Shown here piece by piece: positions 42,092 through 51,332 of a stretch of 64,000 bases of DNA. Source of the stretch: Pseudanabaena sp. FACHB-2040 (GTDB taxonomy: Bacteria; Cyanobacteriota; Cyanobacteriia; Phormidesmidales; Phormidesmidaceae); assembly GCF_014696715.1 (NCBI RefSeq), contig NZ_JACJQO010000015.1:62001-126000 (forward strand), read 5' to 3'. A model generated the notes under the pieces. The model was not told where the DNA came from and made no database searches. It worked only from the letters and a program-made list of their open reading frames with translations. Made by a program: the position numbers and the translations under genes. Positions within the stretch are counted from its first letter, which is position 1; every line of letters begins with the position of its first letter.

Positions 42092-45000
42092 GTGAGCCCA
42101 GAGCAACGTAACGCTTCTGCTAGACCAAACTCTCCCACATCCTCTCCATTGGATCGCCCTGCCGTAGCCAGCAATGGGCCTGAACCGATATCACCACCTC
42201 AGGGTCAGCAATCGCTGATTCTCAAGCGGGACTTCTTTGGTCAGGGCAGTGAGATGGCAAGCCTGATTAGTGCCTTTGACTGGTCAGCTACGCCACTCGG
42301 CCCGATTGAAGCTTGGCCGCAGAGCCTGAAATCGCTGGTCAAAACGCTGTTGGCCTCACGCTACCCGATGGTGCTGATTTGGGGCGCGAACCTAACTCAG
42401 TTTTACAACGACGCCTACTCTCAGCTAATCGGCGACAAGCATCCGGCAGCGCTCGGGATTGATATCCGGGTGACGCTGGCTGAGGCTTGGCATACGCTAA
42501 GCCCGATGATTGAAAAGGTGATGCAGACAGGTGTAGCTAACTGGACTCCGGCGCTGCTCCTGGTGCTTGAGCGCTCTGGCTATCGTGAGGAGTCGTACTT
42601 TAGCGTTTCCCATTCTCCGGCAGAGGATGACGACGGGCAGATTGTCGGTATGTTTGGGGTGTGTAGCGAGGTCACTCAGCAGATTTTAGGGGAGCGGCGG
42701 CTACGGCTGCTGCGCGATTTGTCTTCTAAGGCGGGTGAGATTCGCAGCGTTGCGGCGACCTGCCAGGATGTGGTGGGTGCGATCGCAGCCCATCCCCTCG
42801 ATGTTCCCTTTGCGCTGCTCTACCTGTGTGAACCTGGCGGCAAAACCTTAAGCCTACAAGGCAGCACAGGAATTGAAGCCAGCGCCAGTGTCTGCCCTCC
42901 CGCCGTTGACTGGGCGACGGCAGCGGATCAGATCTGGCCCTTGGCTGCCGCTATGCAGGGCGAGACGGTTTTGGTCGAAGCCGTTGATGGCCGAGTGACG
43001 GTGCCGGGCGGCCCCTGGCAAGAGCCGGTTCAGAGCGCCCTAGCCATGCCGCTGATGGTGTCGGATCAGAATATGCCGCAGGGCGTCTTAGTGGCAGGCA
43101 TTAGCCCTAATAGGGCTTTGGATGAAGGATATCGCTCGTTTTATGAGCTTTTGGCCGGTCAAGTATCCGCTGCACTGCGAAACGCCTCGGCCTATGAGGA
43201 GGAGCGCCAGCGGGCCGAGGCTCTAGCCAAGCTAGACCGAGCTAAGACAACCTTCTTCAGCAACGTATCCCACGAGTTTCGCACCCCCCTCACCCTGATG
43301 CTAGGGCCTCTAGAGGCGACGTTGAACAGTTTAGAGGAGCGTCTGCAGCCAGACGAACGCGAGCAGCTATTAATGGTGCAGCGAAACGGCCTACGGCTGC
43401 TCAAACTGGTCAACAACCTGCTAGATTTCTCGCGAATTGAAGCCGATCGCGTTCAGGCAGATTTTCAGCCGACCGATTTATCCCAGCTGACCGCTGAGCT
43501 GGCAAGTATTTTTCGATCAGCCATTGAGACGGCTGGCCTGCATCTGGTAATTGACTGCACTCCCCTGCCAGAGCCGGTGTATGTAGACCAGAGCATGTGG
43601 GAGAAGATCGTCCTCAACCTTCTTTCCAATGCGTTTAAGTTCACTTTCGAGGGCGAGATTCAGGTCAGTCTGAGAGTGGGTGAGTGGGAGAGTGAGTGGG
43701 TGGATGGGTGGGAGAGTGGCAGAGTGAATGAGTGGGAGAGGAGCAACACAAACAATCACCCATCCACCCATCTACCTCGCCACCCCGCTGCTGTATTAGA
43801 GATCCGCGATACCGGCATCGGCATTGCAGCGGAGGAGTTGCCCTATCTATTTGATCGTTTTCATCAGGTTGAAGGAGCGCGGGGGCGCACCCATGAGGGG
43901 TCGGGCATTGGTCTATCCCTTGTGCAAGAACTCGTCAAGCTACATGGGGGCCGAGTTGAGGTCGCTAGTGAGGTGAGACAGGGCACAACCTTTACAGTGG
44001 TGCTGCCTATGGGACTGGCTCACCTACCTGCCGATGCAGTGCGGGCCACTGGCAGCCCCTCTGTGAGTTCTCAGTCTGTTAACGCAGCGCCCTACGTGGA
44101 AGAGGCGCTGCGATGGTTGCCCGAGGCAGACAGTGCCGGAACCAGTAAGGCTGCACCCTCTCCTTTTCGCATTCTGTTGGCTGACGATAATGCCGACATG
44201 CGCGACTATGTGAAGCGGCTGTTGGGCCAGCACTATCGGGTAGAAACGGTTGCTAACGGCAGAGATGCCCTAGCCACTGCGCGAACCGAACCCCCAGACT
44301 TAATCCTGAGTGATGTGATGATGCCAGAGCTAGACGGCCTGGCGTTGCTACATGAGCTCAGAAGCGATGCTCGCACGCGGGAAATTCCAGTTATTCTGCT
44401 GTCTGCTCGGGCGGGTGAAGAATCTAGAATTGAGGGACTGCAAACCGGCGCAGATGACTATCTGATCAAGCCCTTCTCTGCGCGCGAGCTGCTGGCTCGG
44501 GTAGAGGCCAACTTAGAGGCGGCGCAGCTGCGGCGAGCTCCTATGGACCAGCGAGAGCAGCTGCTACAGGCCGATCGCAAACGTTTAGAAGAGACTTTGG
44601 CAGAACGAGAAGCAGAACTACGGCTAATCACCAATGCCGTCCCGGTGCTGATTTCCTATGTTGATGCAGACCAGCGCTACCGCTTTAATAACCGGGGCTA
44701 TGAAGAGTGGTTTGGCTACCCAGCCGACGAACTGTACGGCAAGCACCTGCGGGAGGTCTTGGGTGAGGCTGCCTACAGCGCTACTCGGCCCTATATAGAA
44801 CAAGCTTTGTCGGGTCAACAGGTAACTTTTGAACATCAAGTCACGCTCAAGAACAGGGGAGTTCGCTATATCAGTGCCACCTATGTTCCTCGTTACGGTA
44901 AGGAGGGGCGCATTGAAGGCTTTGTGGCGCTGATTACAGATATTAGCGATCGCAAGCAGCACGAGCAGGAACGGGAACAGCTCCTAGCCCGCGAGCGCAC

Positions 45001-46144
45001 TGCCCGAGCCGAGGCCGAAGCCGCTAACCGGCTTAAAGACGAATTTTTGGCTATTGTCTCCCATGAGCTTCGCACCCCGCTCAACTCAATTTTGGGTTGG
45101 TCTCATTTGCTGCTAAACCGCAAGCTAGATGAGGCCTCTACTGTAAAAGGCTTAAAGACCATTTGGCGCAATGGCAATCTGCAAAACAAGCTCATCGACG
45201 ATATTCTCGATGTTGCTCGTATCGTTCAAGGCAAGCTGCAGCTAGAGCTGCAGCCGGTAGGCTTGGTCACGCTCATCGATGCTGCGATTGAAGAAATTCG
45301 CCCAACCGCAGAAGCAAAAGACCTTTACATTGAATCATTCCTTGATCCATCAGTTGGGCAGGTGCTAGGCGATATTACCCGGCTACAGCAAATTGTCTGG
45401 AATTTGCTGTCTAATGCAGTTAAGTTTACGCCCAATGGGGGACATGTCTCGGTTTACCTCCGACAAATTGAGGCCCAGGCTCAGATCACTGTCACAGATA
45501 CAGGTCAGGGGATTTCGGCGGACCTTCTGCCCTACATCTTTGAGCGCTTCCGGCAAGGAGACAGCAGTAGAACTAGGGCGCAAACGGGGCTAGGGCTAGG
45601 ACTTGCGATCGTCAAGAGCCTGGTCGAGATGCACCAGGGTGAAGTTCAGGTAATGAGCGCTGGGGAGGGTAAAGGAGCTACTTTCACGGTGCTGCTGCCG
45701 ACCCAACAGGCGCGGCAGGTCTTCTCAGCCACTAGCTCTACCAACGAGAACGCTCTCCCCAATCTCACCGATTGGCGAATTCTCGTCATTGACGATGATG
45801 AAAATACGCGAGAGCTGACAGCTTTCATCCTAGAGCAGCTTCAGGCCCAGGTTACGGCAGCCGTATCTGCCAGCACAGGCTTTGCTGAAATCCTCAATCA
45901 GCGACCCGATGTCATTATTTGTGATATCGGTATGCCTGACGAAGACGGTCATGCACTCATCCGTCGAGTTAGGGCTTGGGAAGCTGAGCAGGGGCTGACG
46001 CCGATTCCAGCGCTAGCCTTAACGGCTTTTACCCGCGACGAGGATAAGCAAGCGGCCTTGACGGCAGGCTTTCAGCAGTATTTAGCCAAACCTGTTGATC
46101 CAGATCAGCTAGTTGCAACCGTCGCCAGTCTGCTCAAGCCATAA
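42092..46144 (+). CDS. Hybrid sensor kinase with two kinase cores and two receivers
   Basis: A 1350-aa cytoplasmic hybrid kinase beginning with GTG (AGGAG ~9 bp upstream). Domains in order: PAS-like (~50-190), GAF (~210-370), HisKA (VSHEFRTPLTLMLG, His ~394), ATPase (DTGIGIAAEELPYLFDRFH) with an in-frame insertion at ~528-565, receiver 1 (RILLADDNADMRDY, phosphoacceptor ~739), PAS (~845-965), HisKA (VSHELRTPLNSILGW, His ~990), ATPase (DTGQGISADLLPYIF) and receiver 2 (RILVIDDDENTRELT, phosphoacceptor ~1278). No membrane segments. Two complete kinase cores suggest an internal relay. It is not next to a response regulator, so the output is unknown. The ATPase insertion lies between the N-box and G1. 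Confidence 0.9.
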   Translation: MSPEQRNASARPNSPTSSPLDRPAVASNGPEPISPPQGQQSLILKRDFFGQGSEMASLISAFDWSATPLGPIEAWPQSLKSLVKTLLASRYPMVLIWGANLTQFYNDAYSQLIGDKHPAALGIDIRVTLAEAWHTLSPMIEKVMQTGVANWTPALLLVLERSGYREESYFSVSHSPAEDDDGQIVGMFGVCSEVTQQILGERRLRLLRDLSSKAGEIRSVAATCQDVVGAIAAHPLDVPFALLYLCEPGGKTLSLQGSTGIEASASVCPPAVDWATAADQIWPLAAAMQGETVLVEAVDGRVTVPGGPWQEPVQSALAMPLMVSDQNMPQGVLVAGISPNRALDEGYRSFYELLAGQVSAALRNASAYEEERQRAEALAKLDRAKTTFFSNVSHEFRTPLTLMLGPLEATLNSLEERLQPDEREQLLMVQRNGLRLLKLVNNLLDFSRIEADRVQADFQPTDLSQLTAELASIFRSAIETAGLHLVIDCTPLPEPVYVDQSMWEKIVLNLLSNAFKFTFEGEIQVSLRVGEWESEWVDGWESGRVNEWERSNTNNHPSTHLPRHPAAVLEIRDTGIGIAAEELPYLFDRFHQVEGARGRTHEGSGIGLSLVQELVKLHGGRVEVASEVRQGTTFTVVLPMGLAHLPADAVRATGSPSVSSQSVNAAPYVEEALRWLPEADSAGTSKAAPSPFRILLADDNADMRDYVKRLLGQHYRVETVANGRDALATARTEPPDLILSDVMMPELDGLALLHELRSDARTREIPVILLSARAGEESRIEGLQTGADDYLIKPFSARELLARVEANLEAAQLRRAPMDQREQLLQADRKRLEETLAEREAELRLITNAVPVLISYVDADQRYRFNNRGYEEWFGYPADELYGKHLREVLGEAAYSATRPYIEQALSGQQVTFEHQVTLKNRGVRYISATYVPRYGKEGRIEGFVALITDISDRKQHEQEREQLLARERTARAEAEAANRLKDEFLAIVSHELRTPLNSILGWSHLLLNRKLDEASTVKGLKTIWRNGNLQNKLIDDILDVARIVQGKLQLELQPVGLVTLIDAAIEEIRPTAEAKDLYIESFLDPSVGQVLGDITRLQQIVWNLLSNAVKFTPNGGHVSVYLRQIEAQAQITVTDTGQGISADLLPYIFERFRQGDSSRTRAQTGLGLGLAIVKSLVEMHQGEVQVMSAGEGKGATFTVLLPTQQARQVFSATSSTNENALPNLTDWRILVIDDDENTRELTAFILEQLQAQVTAAVSASTGFAEILNQRPDVIICDIGMPDEDGHALIRRVRAWEAEQGLTPIPALALTAFTRDEDKQAALTAGFQQYLAKPVDPDQLVATVASLLKP
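43676..43789 (+). repeat. In-frame low-complexity inverted insertion in the kinase
   Basis: A stretch of GTGGGTGGATGGGTGGGAGA-type repeats on the left is followed by CACCCATCCACCCATC on the right. TGGGTGGATGGGTG (43697-43710) and CACCCATCCACCCA (43757-43770) are perfect inverted arms. It is in frame and encodes a Trp/Glu/Ser-rich segment (VGEWESEWVDGWES) and NNHPSTHLPRHP, between the N-box and the G1 motif of the first ATPase domain. It is the same repeat class as at 28126-28169. Confidence 0.7.
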
Positions 46145-46425
46145 TTAACACGATGGGTATTTGGCTCTCAAGCTATTCTTTTGGACCTGCTAGATAGGGT
46201 AGGAAAACTACCTCTTGAGATTCGGGTCTTCCACCCCACGGGCGATAGTTACTTTGTTAAACTAGTAACTAGTGGATGGGAGTTGAGCCTGAGTAATCAC
46301 TCAGCTAACATCCACCAGGAAGCTCCCTCAAAAGTTCCATTATTTTCTCCACACTTCGTTCTCAATTTGTTAGCACTGGAAATGTAAAAGCTGAAAGAAT
46401 CAGCTACTGTGCAGTTTTTAAGCAT

Positions 46426-46470
46426 AAAAAAGCCTCCGTCCTTAAGAACATTAAGACGGGGGCTTTTTGC
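46426..46470. terminator. Bidirectional terminator between kinase and esterase
   Basis: A stem of ~18 bp (AAAAAGCCTCCGTCCTTAA with TTAAGACGGGGGCTTTTT; one G-T pair and a one-base bulge) has A-rich and T-rich ends on both sides. It lies between the plus-strand kinase and the minus-strand esterase genes and can act in either direction. Confidence 0.9.
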
Positions 46471-46552
46471 TGAGGTTTATCCTTTCCTGCAGATTAGTGT
46501 CTGGATCATCTGGATCAATCCGAGTGGGCACGCCATCAAGGCTATCTAGGCT

Positions 46553-47350
46553 CTAGGTGGTCAACCAGGTCATGGCTTCACGGGAAAGGTCAGCCGGAAC
46601 TATATGGCCTCCCTCGAACTCTCGATAGCGCGTGTCATAGCCTGCTTGCTGTAGTTGAGGGACAATTTTGCGGCTACACCTATCAATCGGCAGCACAGGG
46701 TCTCCTGTACCGTGGGAGATGAAGATGCGAGGCTCGCCTTGCTGGGTGGCAGGAACCATAAAGCCAGGGGAAAAAGCGATCACATGGGTAAACAAATCGC
46801 CGTTGGTAATGCCGACAGAGAGCGCGTAGGAAGCGCCATCGGAGAAACCTGCGATCGCAACTCGGCCTGCATCAACCGCATAGCGCCTAAACGTTTGTTC
46901 CAACGCCCGATCAATAGCGGCAATATCAGGCCCATAGCTGCGAATAATTACGTCCCAAGTGCGACCGCGAGACTCCACGGCTAGCAACAGCAGTCCGTAG
47001 TCATCGGCCAATCCTGCCAAAATTCTCAAGGCTCTCTCAGCATCACCGCCCGCCCCGTGCAGCATCAACACCAGCGGAGCCGGACTACCAGGCTGATAGT
47101 TTTTAGGCACATAGATCAGCCCATCCCGTTCGCTCTCTAGCCCTAGGGAATGTAGCCCGCTAGCTAAGCCTGCTTCAGTAGGCGGGCTCGGGCGAGAGAA
47201 GAGCTGCCCTGTTTGATTGCGTGTGCTTTTCACGGGGTGTGTACTTCCTGAAACGAGATCGGTCATACAGGCTGCTAGCGCAGCACAAACGCTCAATGCT
47301 CCCCCTTTGAGGAGCCACCGTCGCCTTATTTTTAAGTGACTATGCATCAC
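46553..47350 (-). CDS. Exported alpha/beta-hydrolase (esterase/depolymerase-like)
   Basis: A 265-aa hydrolase. The N-terminus RRRWLLKGGALSVCAALAAC combines a twin-arginine-like stretch with a lipobox cysteine, so it is exported and perhaps lipid-anchored. The nucleophile is Ser in GFSDGASY, with HGAGGD as the oxyanion segment, then Asp in TGDPVLP and His in EGGHIVP. The fold and motifs resemble feruloyl-esterase/PHB-depolymerase-like proteins and dienelactone hydrolases. Substrate unknown. It is convergent with the kinase gene and separated from it by a terminator. The start may be the second methionine. Confidence 0.85.
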   Translation of the reverse strand: MMHSHLKIRRRWLLKGGALSVCAALAACMTDLVSGSTHPVKSTRNQTGQLFSRPSPPTEAGLASGLHSLGLESERDGLIYVPKNYQPGSPAPLVLMLHGAGGDAERALRILAGLADDYGLLLLAVESRGRTWDVIIRSYGPDIAAIDRALEQTFRRYAVDAGRVAIAGFSDGASYALSVGITNGDLFTHVIAFSPGFMVPATQQGEPRIFISHGTGDPVLPIDRCSRKIVPQLQQAGYDTRYREFEGGHIVPADLSREAMTWLTT

Positions 47351-47813
47351 TCCTCCTGGAAAGCCAGAAGATGGGGTCTAAGGAGTAAAAACAGTCTAGA
47401 AAATGCGAATACCTGCTGCCTCTTTCTATGAGTTTTTTGAGAGTGCGAAATCCTCTATCCAGTGGAGTATTTGCATTGTTAGAGGCTGCTTGTTTGGTAT
47501 TTTTTGCAACACTTTTAGTCATATTTTTGTTGCCTTTTATCATCTTCCTTAAGGCAACAAAAATATTTCGGCTCAATGTACAGTATTGCTGTCCCAAAAG
47601 AATGTCTTACTTCGTGCATTCAGGCGGACACTACGCTATCTAGCTTCTTGTTACAATCTAATCCTTTAAGTAAAGCTAGCTCTGTTCCTGCGATAGAGAG
47701 CTAGGCAAACAGTAGCCGCTATTCTAGGTTTTTCACGTAGGTGAAGGGGCAGGTCTGTAGAACGAGCGTCGGTAGAGCGAACACCCAACGAATATCTGAA
47801 GGACGGACATCCC
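47351..47813. other. Intergenic region with a 16-bp inverted repeat
   Basis: About 460 bp between divergent esterase and reductase genes. It contains the perfect inverted repeat at 47521-47566. Two overlapping short open frames (minus ~47340-47597, plus 47428-47643) show no family match and lie on this repeat, so they are not accepted. The AAGGA ribosome site of the reductase is at ~47800. Confidence 0.5.
47521..47566. repeat. Perfect 16-bp inverted repeat
   Basis: ATATTTTTGTTGCCTT at 47521-47536 is mirrored exactly by AAGGCAACAAAAATAT at 47551-47566 over a 14-bp loop. The T-run is at the outer left arm and the A-run at the outer right arm, opposite to a normal terminator. It could be an operator or a stable transcript hairpin. 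Confidence 0.8.
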
Positions 47814-49166
47814 TTGAACTTAGACTATGATCTTGTTGTGATTGGAGCAGGTTCTGGCGGGCTAGCAGCAGCAGTACGAGCGGCTGGCTACGGGGCCCGC
47901 GTTGCGATCGCAGAACGCGCCAAGCCGGGCGGAGCCTGTGTTAACTATGGATGTATCCCAGAGAAGTTTTTAGATTACGCGGCTGGGTTTAATCGGCTGG
48001 AGCAAGTTGCGTTTAGCTACGGCTGGCAGGAGTGCCCCCGAAATTTTGACTGGCTAAAGTTTAACAAAGCAAAAGAGCAGCACATCCACCACCTTAATGA
48101 GGTGCACTTAGGGCATATTCAAGAGGCAGGTGTTGAATTTCTGCAGGGTCATGCCAGCTTTTTAGATGCTCATACGGTCATGGTAGAAGGCTACCCGGTA
48201 ACAGCAGAAAAAATTCTCATTTCAGCGGGTGCAAAGCCCACAAAACCCAACATTCCGGGAGCAGAGCACGCGATTACCTGGCATGAACTTTACCAACTCT
48301 CAAGCCAGCCTCGATCTATTGCGGTTATAGGCGCTGATCCGATTGGGGTGAAAATTGCTGGCAGCTTAAATGCGCTGGGAACTCAGGTGACTCACATCGT
48401 TTCCGAAGAACGAATTCTGTCGACTTTTGATGCGGAGATAAGTCAGGAGATTCAAAATCGACTAATCCACCGAGGTGTGCAGTTCTTCAACAAAACCCAC
48501 GTTGCCGCCATCAAAGAAGAACGCGATGGCTTTTCCCTCACCTTTGCCGGACAAGCAGAATCTTTAATAGTTGAAACAGTGCTAATGGATGCGCCGCGCA
48601 CGCCTAATCTAGAAAATTTAAACCTAGATAAGGCCAATATTCAACTGTCCCCATCTGGTGCTATCAGCATTAACGAATTTAGCCAAACCTCGCAGGAGAG
48701 CGTTTTTGCCGTCGGAGACTGCACAGAGCGCATTCCCCTAACTCCAAGTGCGATCGCACAAGGAAGAGCCTTTGCAGACACGGAGTTTGGGGGGCAAAAA
48801 CGCAGCGTTAGTTTAGTCTGGGTTCCCATTTCTATTTCCTCCCATCCAGAAGCCGCCACAGTTGGCGCTTCTGAGGCAGAAGCTCACGCCAAGTTTGGAG
48901 AGGCCGCCGTTTGCTATCGCACCCGGTTTCGCCCGTTGCTCTACTCCTTTTCCCAGATTGAAGAAAAGACGTTTATTAAAGCCATCGTCAATCGCCAGGA
49001 TCAAGATCGCCTGCTGGGCGTTCACATGGTGGGAGATGGGGCAGTCGATATTATTCAAAGTCTTGCAGTTGCACTCAAGCTGGGAGCAACAAAGCAGGAC
49101 TTAAATGCCGCCATTGGCATTCATCCCTCAAGTGCAGAAGAGCTCTTTTCCATAGAGGCTTTTTAA
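47814..49166 (+). CDS. Glutathione reductase-like disulfide oxidoreductase, divergent
   Basis: A 450-aa FAD-dependent disulfide oxidoreductase of the glutathione-reductase group. TTG start with AAGGA ~11 bp upstream. FAD motif VVIGAGSGGLAAA, redox pair ACVNYGCIPEK (Cys42/Cys47), FAD motif VFAVGDCTE and C-terminal active-site His in IGIHPSSAEEL. The second nucleotide motif is VIGADPIGVKIAG instead of the usual VIGGGYIAVE, and the basic NADPH-contact residues after it are replaced (HIVSEERILSTFD). The CxxxxC tail has IPEK instead of VPKK. Thus NADPH use is doubtful. It may be a divergent paralogue with another substrate. It is monocistronic. Confidence 0.85.
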   Translation: MNLDYDLVVIGAGSGGLAAAVRAAGYGARVAIAERAKPGGACVNYGCIPEKFLDYAAGFNRLEQVAFSYGWQECPRNFDWLKFNKAKEQHIHHLNEVHLGHIQEAGVEFLQGHASFLDAHTVMVEGYPVTAEKILISAGAKPTKPNIPGAEHAITWHELYQLSSQPRSIAVIGADPIGVKIAGSLNALGTQVTHIVSEERILSTFDAEISQEIQNRLIHRGVQFFNKTHVAAIKEERDGFSLTFAGQAESLIVETVLMDAPRTPNLENLNLDKANIQLSPSGAISINEFSQTSQESVFAVGDCTERIPLTPSAIAQGRAFADTEFGGQKRSVSLVWVPISISSHPEAATVGASEAEAHAKFGEAAVCYRTRFRPLLYSFSQIEEKTFIKAIVNRQDQDRLLGVHMVGDGAVDIIQSLAVALKLGATKQDLNAAIGIHPSSAEELFSIEAF

Positions 49167-49258
49167 AGGAGGTTTGGAAAAGCTTTTTCAAAAGATCCGT
49201 ATACTGAAATTGCGTAAAGCAAAGTGGACGCTGTGTAGCTCTCTGTATCGAGTTATTA

Positions 49259-50611
49259 ATGATACCTGTGTCCACTGAGCCTGCCTTGCCGTTTCCCCAT
49301 GACCGGGTTCTGTACGAGCGCATCAGTCGTCTGATTGCTACAGCCGTGATTCAGATGCAGCAGACGGCACCCGAGTATCTTCAGGCGAAGTTTAGAGCGG
49401 TTGACCTGGCAGAGAAACAGGGACGGCTGGTTGCCAAGCTAACGGGTCTGCTAAGCCCCCACACCGACTTTGAGAGTTTGAAACGGCTTCTAGAAGGAGC
49501 CTTGCAGCAGCTTCTGATACCGCAATTTTTTGAAACCGTAATTTATCAAAACCTGCTCCGACAAATCGACGCTCTGATGGCGGCTCCGGGAGGACGCACC
49601 GCTGCATTCCCTCAGCCTGACTTTGCTCTGCAGACTCCACGGGCTGAGCGAGGAGATGCGATCGCAGTTCTCCTCCTAGATGCAGAAAATATTACGCTGC
49701 CTGAACCGGCAGAGAGCTGGATTGCCGAGCGCTGCCAATACCAGATCCAAACCAAAATTGCCTTTGGCAACTGGCGCAAGCTCGGCAACCAAGACCAGAA
49801 CCTCCACCAGCGGGGTTACCAGATGATCCACGTGCCCCAAGGCAAAAATGGGGCTGACCTAAAGATGACCGCTCTAGGTGCGTCCATGCTCGTTCTCGAT
49901 CCTAAGGTCAAAGAAGTGATCGTTTGCTCCTCCGATCAAGACCTCAACCATTTAAGGCAAATGTTGGCTGCTCAGGGCCTCAAGGTTTACCAGGTGCGCC
50001 GCCAAAATAATACGCTGACCTTGGTAAACGGCAATCCTCATGCTCCACAGGTCTTTTCGCTTACGCCGCCAATTGAAGCTCCTAGCTTATCAGTAGGGCT
50101 GCAATTTCTCAGGGCACATCTTGCCAATAGTCCAGAGTTTTCTAGCCCTTTTAATCAACTGGGTTGCGCCTTTTACCAGCACTTCAAAGTTTCGCTGCGT
50201 CAGTTCATCAGCCATCACGGCTATACCCAGACGCCCAAGGCTTTTCTCGAGAGCCAGCCTGATTTCGTACTTTTAGCCAGTGAAGCTGACCGATCGCTTT
50301 GTATCCCCCTAAAAGCTCAGCTCGTTGCCGCCCAGCCTCAAGCTACTCCATCTAAAGAGGCCAAAGACTTCACTCCTAGAACGCTAGAGATCGTCAGCAG
50401 AGGTATTTTGAAGCGGCTAATTCAGGAGCAGTCAACCGACAAAATTCGTCTTGAGGTGATTGCTGTCCAATTTCAAAAACAGCATGGGCAATCCATCAAA
50501 AGCATCTTGAAACAACACCAGTTGGCCACAAGTCTGCCCAAATTCTTCCAGTCCTTGAAAGGCATCACCGTAGAGCAGGATGGAAAGTACTGGCTGGTGT
50601 CTTTGCAGTAA
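49259..50611 (+). CDS. NYN-domain protein with LOTUS-like C-terminus
   Basis: A 450-aa predicted RNA-processing protein. The middle part (~135-245) is a NYN/PIN-like nuclease domain: LLLDAENITLPEPAES (Asp-Asn at strand 1), NGADLKMTALGASML and VIVCSSDQDLNHLRQML (SDxD at strand 4) supply the acidic site. The last ~85 residues (TLEIVSRGILKRLIQEQ, SLPKFFQSLKGITVEQDGKY) resemble an OST-HTH/LOTUS domain, which binds RNA. The N-terminal ~110 residues are helical. Together this suggests an RNase guided by an RNA-binding domain. It is on the plus strand, 92 bp after the reductase gene. Confidence 0.8.
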   Translation: MIPVSTEPALPFPHDRVLYERISRLIATAVIQMQQTAPEYLQAKFRAVDLAEKQGRLVAKLTGLLSPHTDFESLKRLLEGALQQLLIPQFFETVIYQNLLRQIDALMAAPGGRTAAFPQPDFALQTPRAERGDAIAVLLLDAENITLPEPAESWIAERCQYQIQTKIAFGNWRKLGNQDQNLHQRGYQMIHVPQGKNGADLKMTALGASMLVLDPKVKEVIVCSSDQDLNHLRQMLAAQGLKVYQVRRQNNTLTLVNGNPHAPQVFSLTPPIEAPSLSVGLQFLRAHLANSPEFSSPFNQLGCAFYQHFKVSLRQFISHHGYTQTPKAFLESQPDFVLLASEADRSLCIPLKAQLVAAQPQATPSKEAKDFTPRTLEIVSRGILKRLIQEQSTDKIRLEVIAVQFQKQHGQSIKSILKQHQLATSLPKFFQSLKGITVEQDGKYWLVSLQ

Positions 50612-50752
50612 TGAGTTCAACTGCTGTGCTAGTGAGTCTTTTCGTCTCTTTGTTTAGTCAGCTCCAATGCTCTAGCCATTCCAGCGATCGCGGCTGAAAT
50701 CCGAGTAGCCCCTTGGATTTAGCATTAAAGACAACAAATTGCCCCAGAAATT

Positions 50753-51322
50753 TCAATCCTGCAGCAAATGGCTGACCAGGAGCTTGAGAAAGAAGAACGG
50801 CAAAAACCATTCCAGTCCGGGCGTGGGGGTAAAGAGATAGCGATCGCCCAACAGCGCCAATCCATAAAGCCCTAAAGCGACCGGGCGCTGAAGATAGAGG
50901 GGCGATCGCAAAATCAAGATCGCCGCCCCCAACAGATAGCCAGACGTACTCAGCCCAAAAACCCAATCCCCTCCTCGAAACAGCACCGCCACCAGCCACA
51001 CATGGATGACATGAAGGGACACAAAGGCCAAATGTTGTTGCCATCCCTGCCCAGGACGGTGATACCACCGCTTAGCAGCAGACGTGGCGTTGGTGAGAAC
51101 ACCTCCCACCAAATCGAGCGCTAACAGCGCGATGAGTCCTATCTGCACCGGAGTCCATTGAATGGGGAGGGTCAGCGCATAGGCCGGAGCCACAATCATC
51201 GCTATTAGAGGCGGCACAAATTGCAGCAGCAGTTCGGCTTTTGTCGCGCCCGGTCCAATGAAGCGATCTAGGAGACCGCCCAATCCGTTGCGGGGCGAGA
51301 TATCCCTCCAGTCCGAACCCAT
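50753..51322 (-). CDS. Six-helix membrane protein of unknown function
   Basis: A 189-aa protein with about six membrane segments (LLLQFVPPLIAMIVAPAYAL, IGLIALLALDLVGGVLTN, LAFVSLHVIHVWLVAVLF, LLGAAILILRSPLYLQ, ALGLYGLALLGD, FFFLKLLVSHLL). The conserved-looking DLVGGVLTNAT and HVIHVW motifs are of unknown meaning. I do not recognise the family. Its promoter overlaps a perfect palindromic operator at 51333-51370, so it is strongly regulated by a local repressor. A ~46-codon TetR remnant lies just beyond the operator. Confidence 0.7.
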   Translation of the reverse strand: MGSDWRDISPRNGLGGLLDRFIGPGATKAELLLQFVPPLIAMIVAPAYALTLPIQWTPVQIGLIALLALDLVGGVLTNATSAAKRWYHRPGQGWQQHLAFVSLHVIHVWLVAVLFRGGDWVFGLSTSGYLLGAAILILRSPLYLQRPVALGLYGLALLGDRYLFTPTPGLEWFLPFFFLKLLVSHLLQD

Positions 51323-51332
51323 ACGGCTACCT

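Noticed and set aside
43517-43771. Minus-strand frame over the kinase repeat
   Set aside because: It is a shadow of the low-complexity insertion in the kinase gene.
46181-46387. 68-codon plus-strand frame after the hybrid kinase
   Set aside because: No coherent domain pattern and no ribosome binding site; it lies between the kinase and its terminator. Low chance of being real.
47340-47643. Two overlapping short frames on both strands between esterase and reductase
   Set aside because: They overlap a palindrome and each other; the plus-strand one is hydrophobic only by AT-richness.
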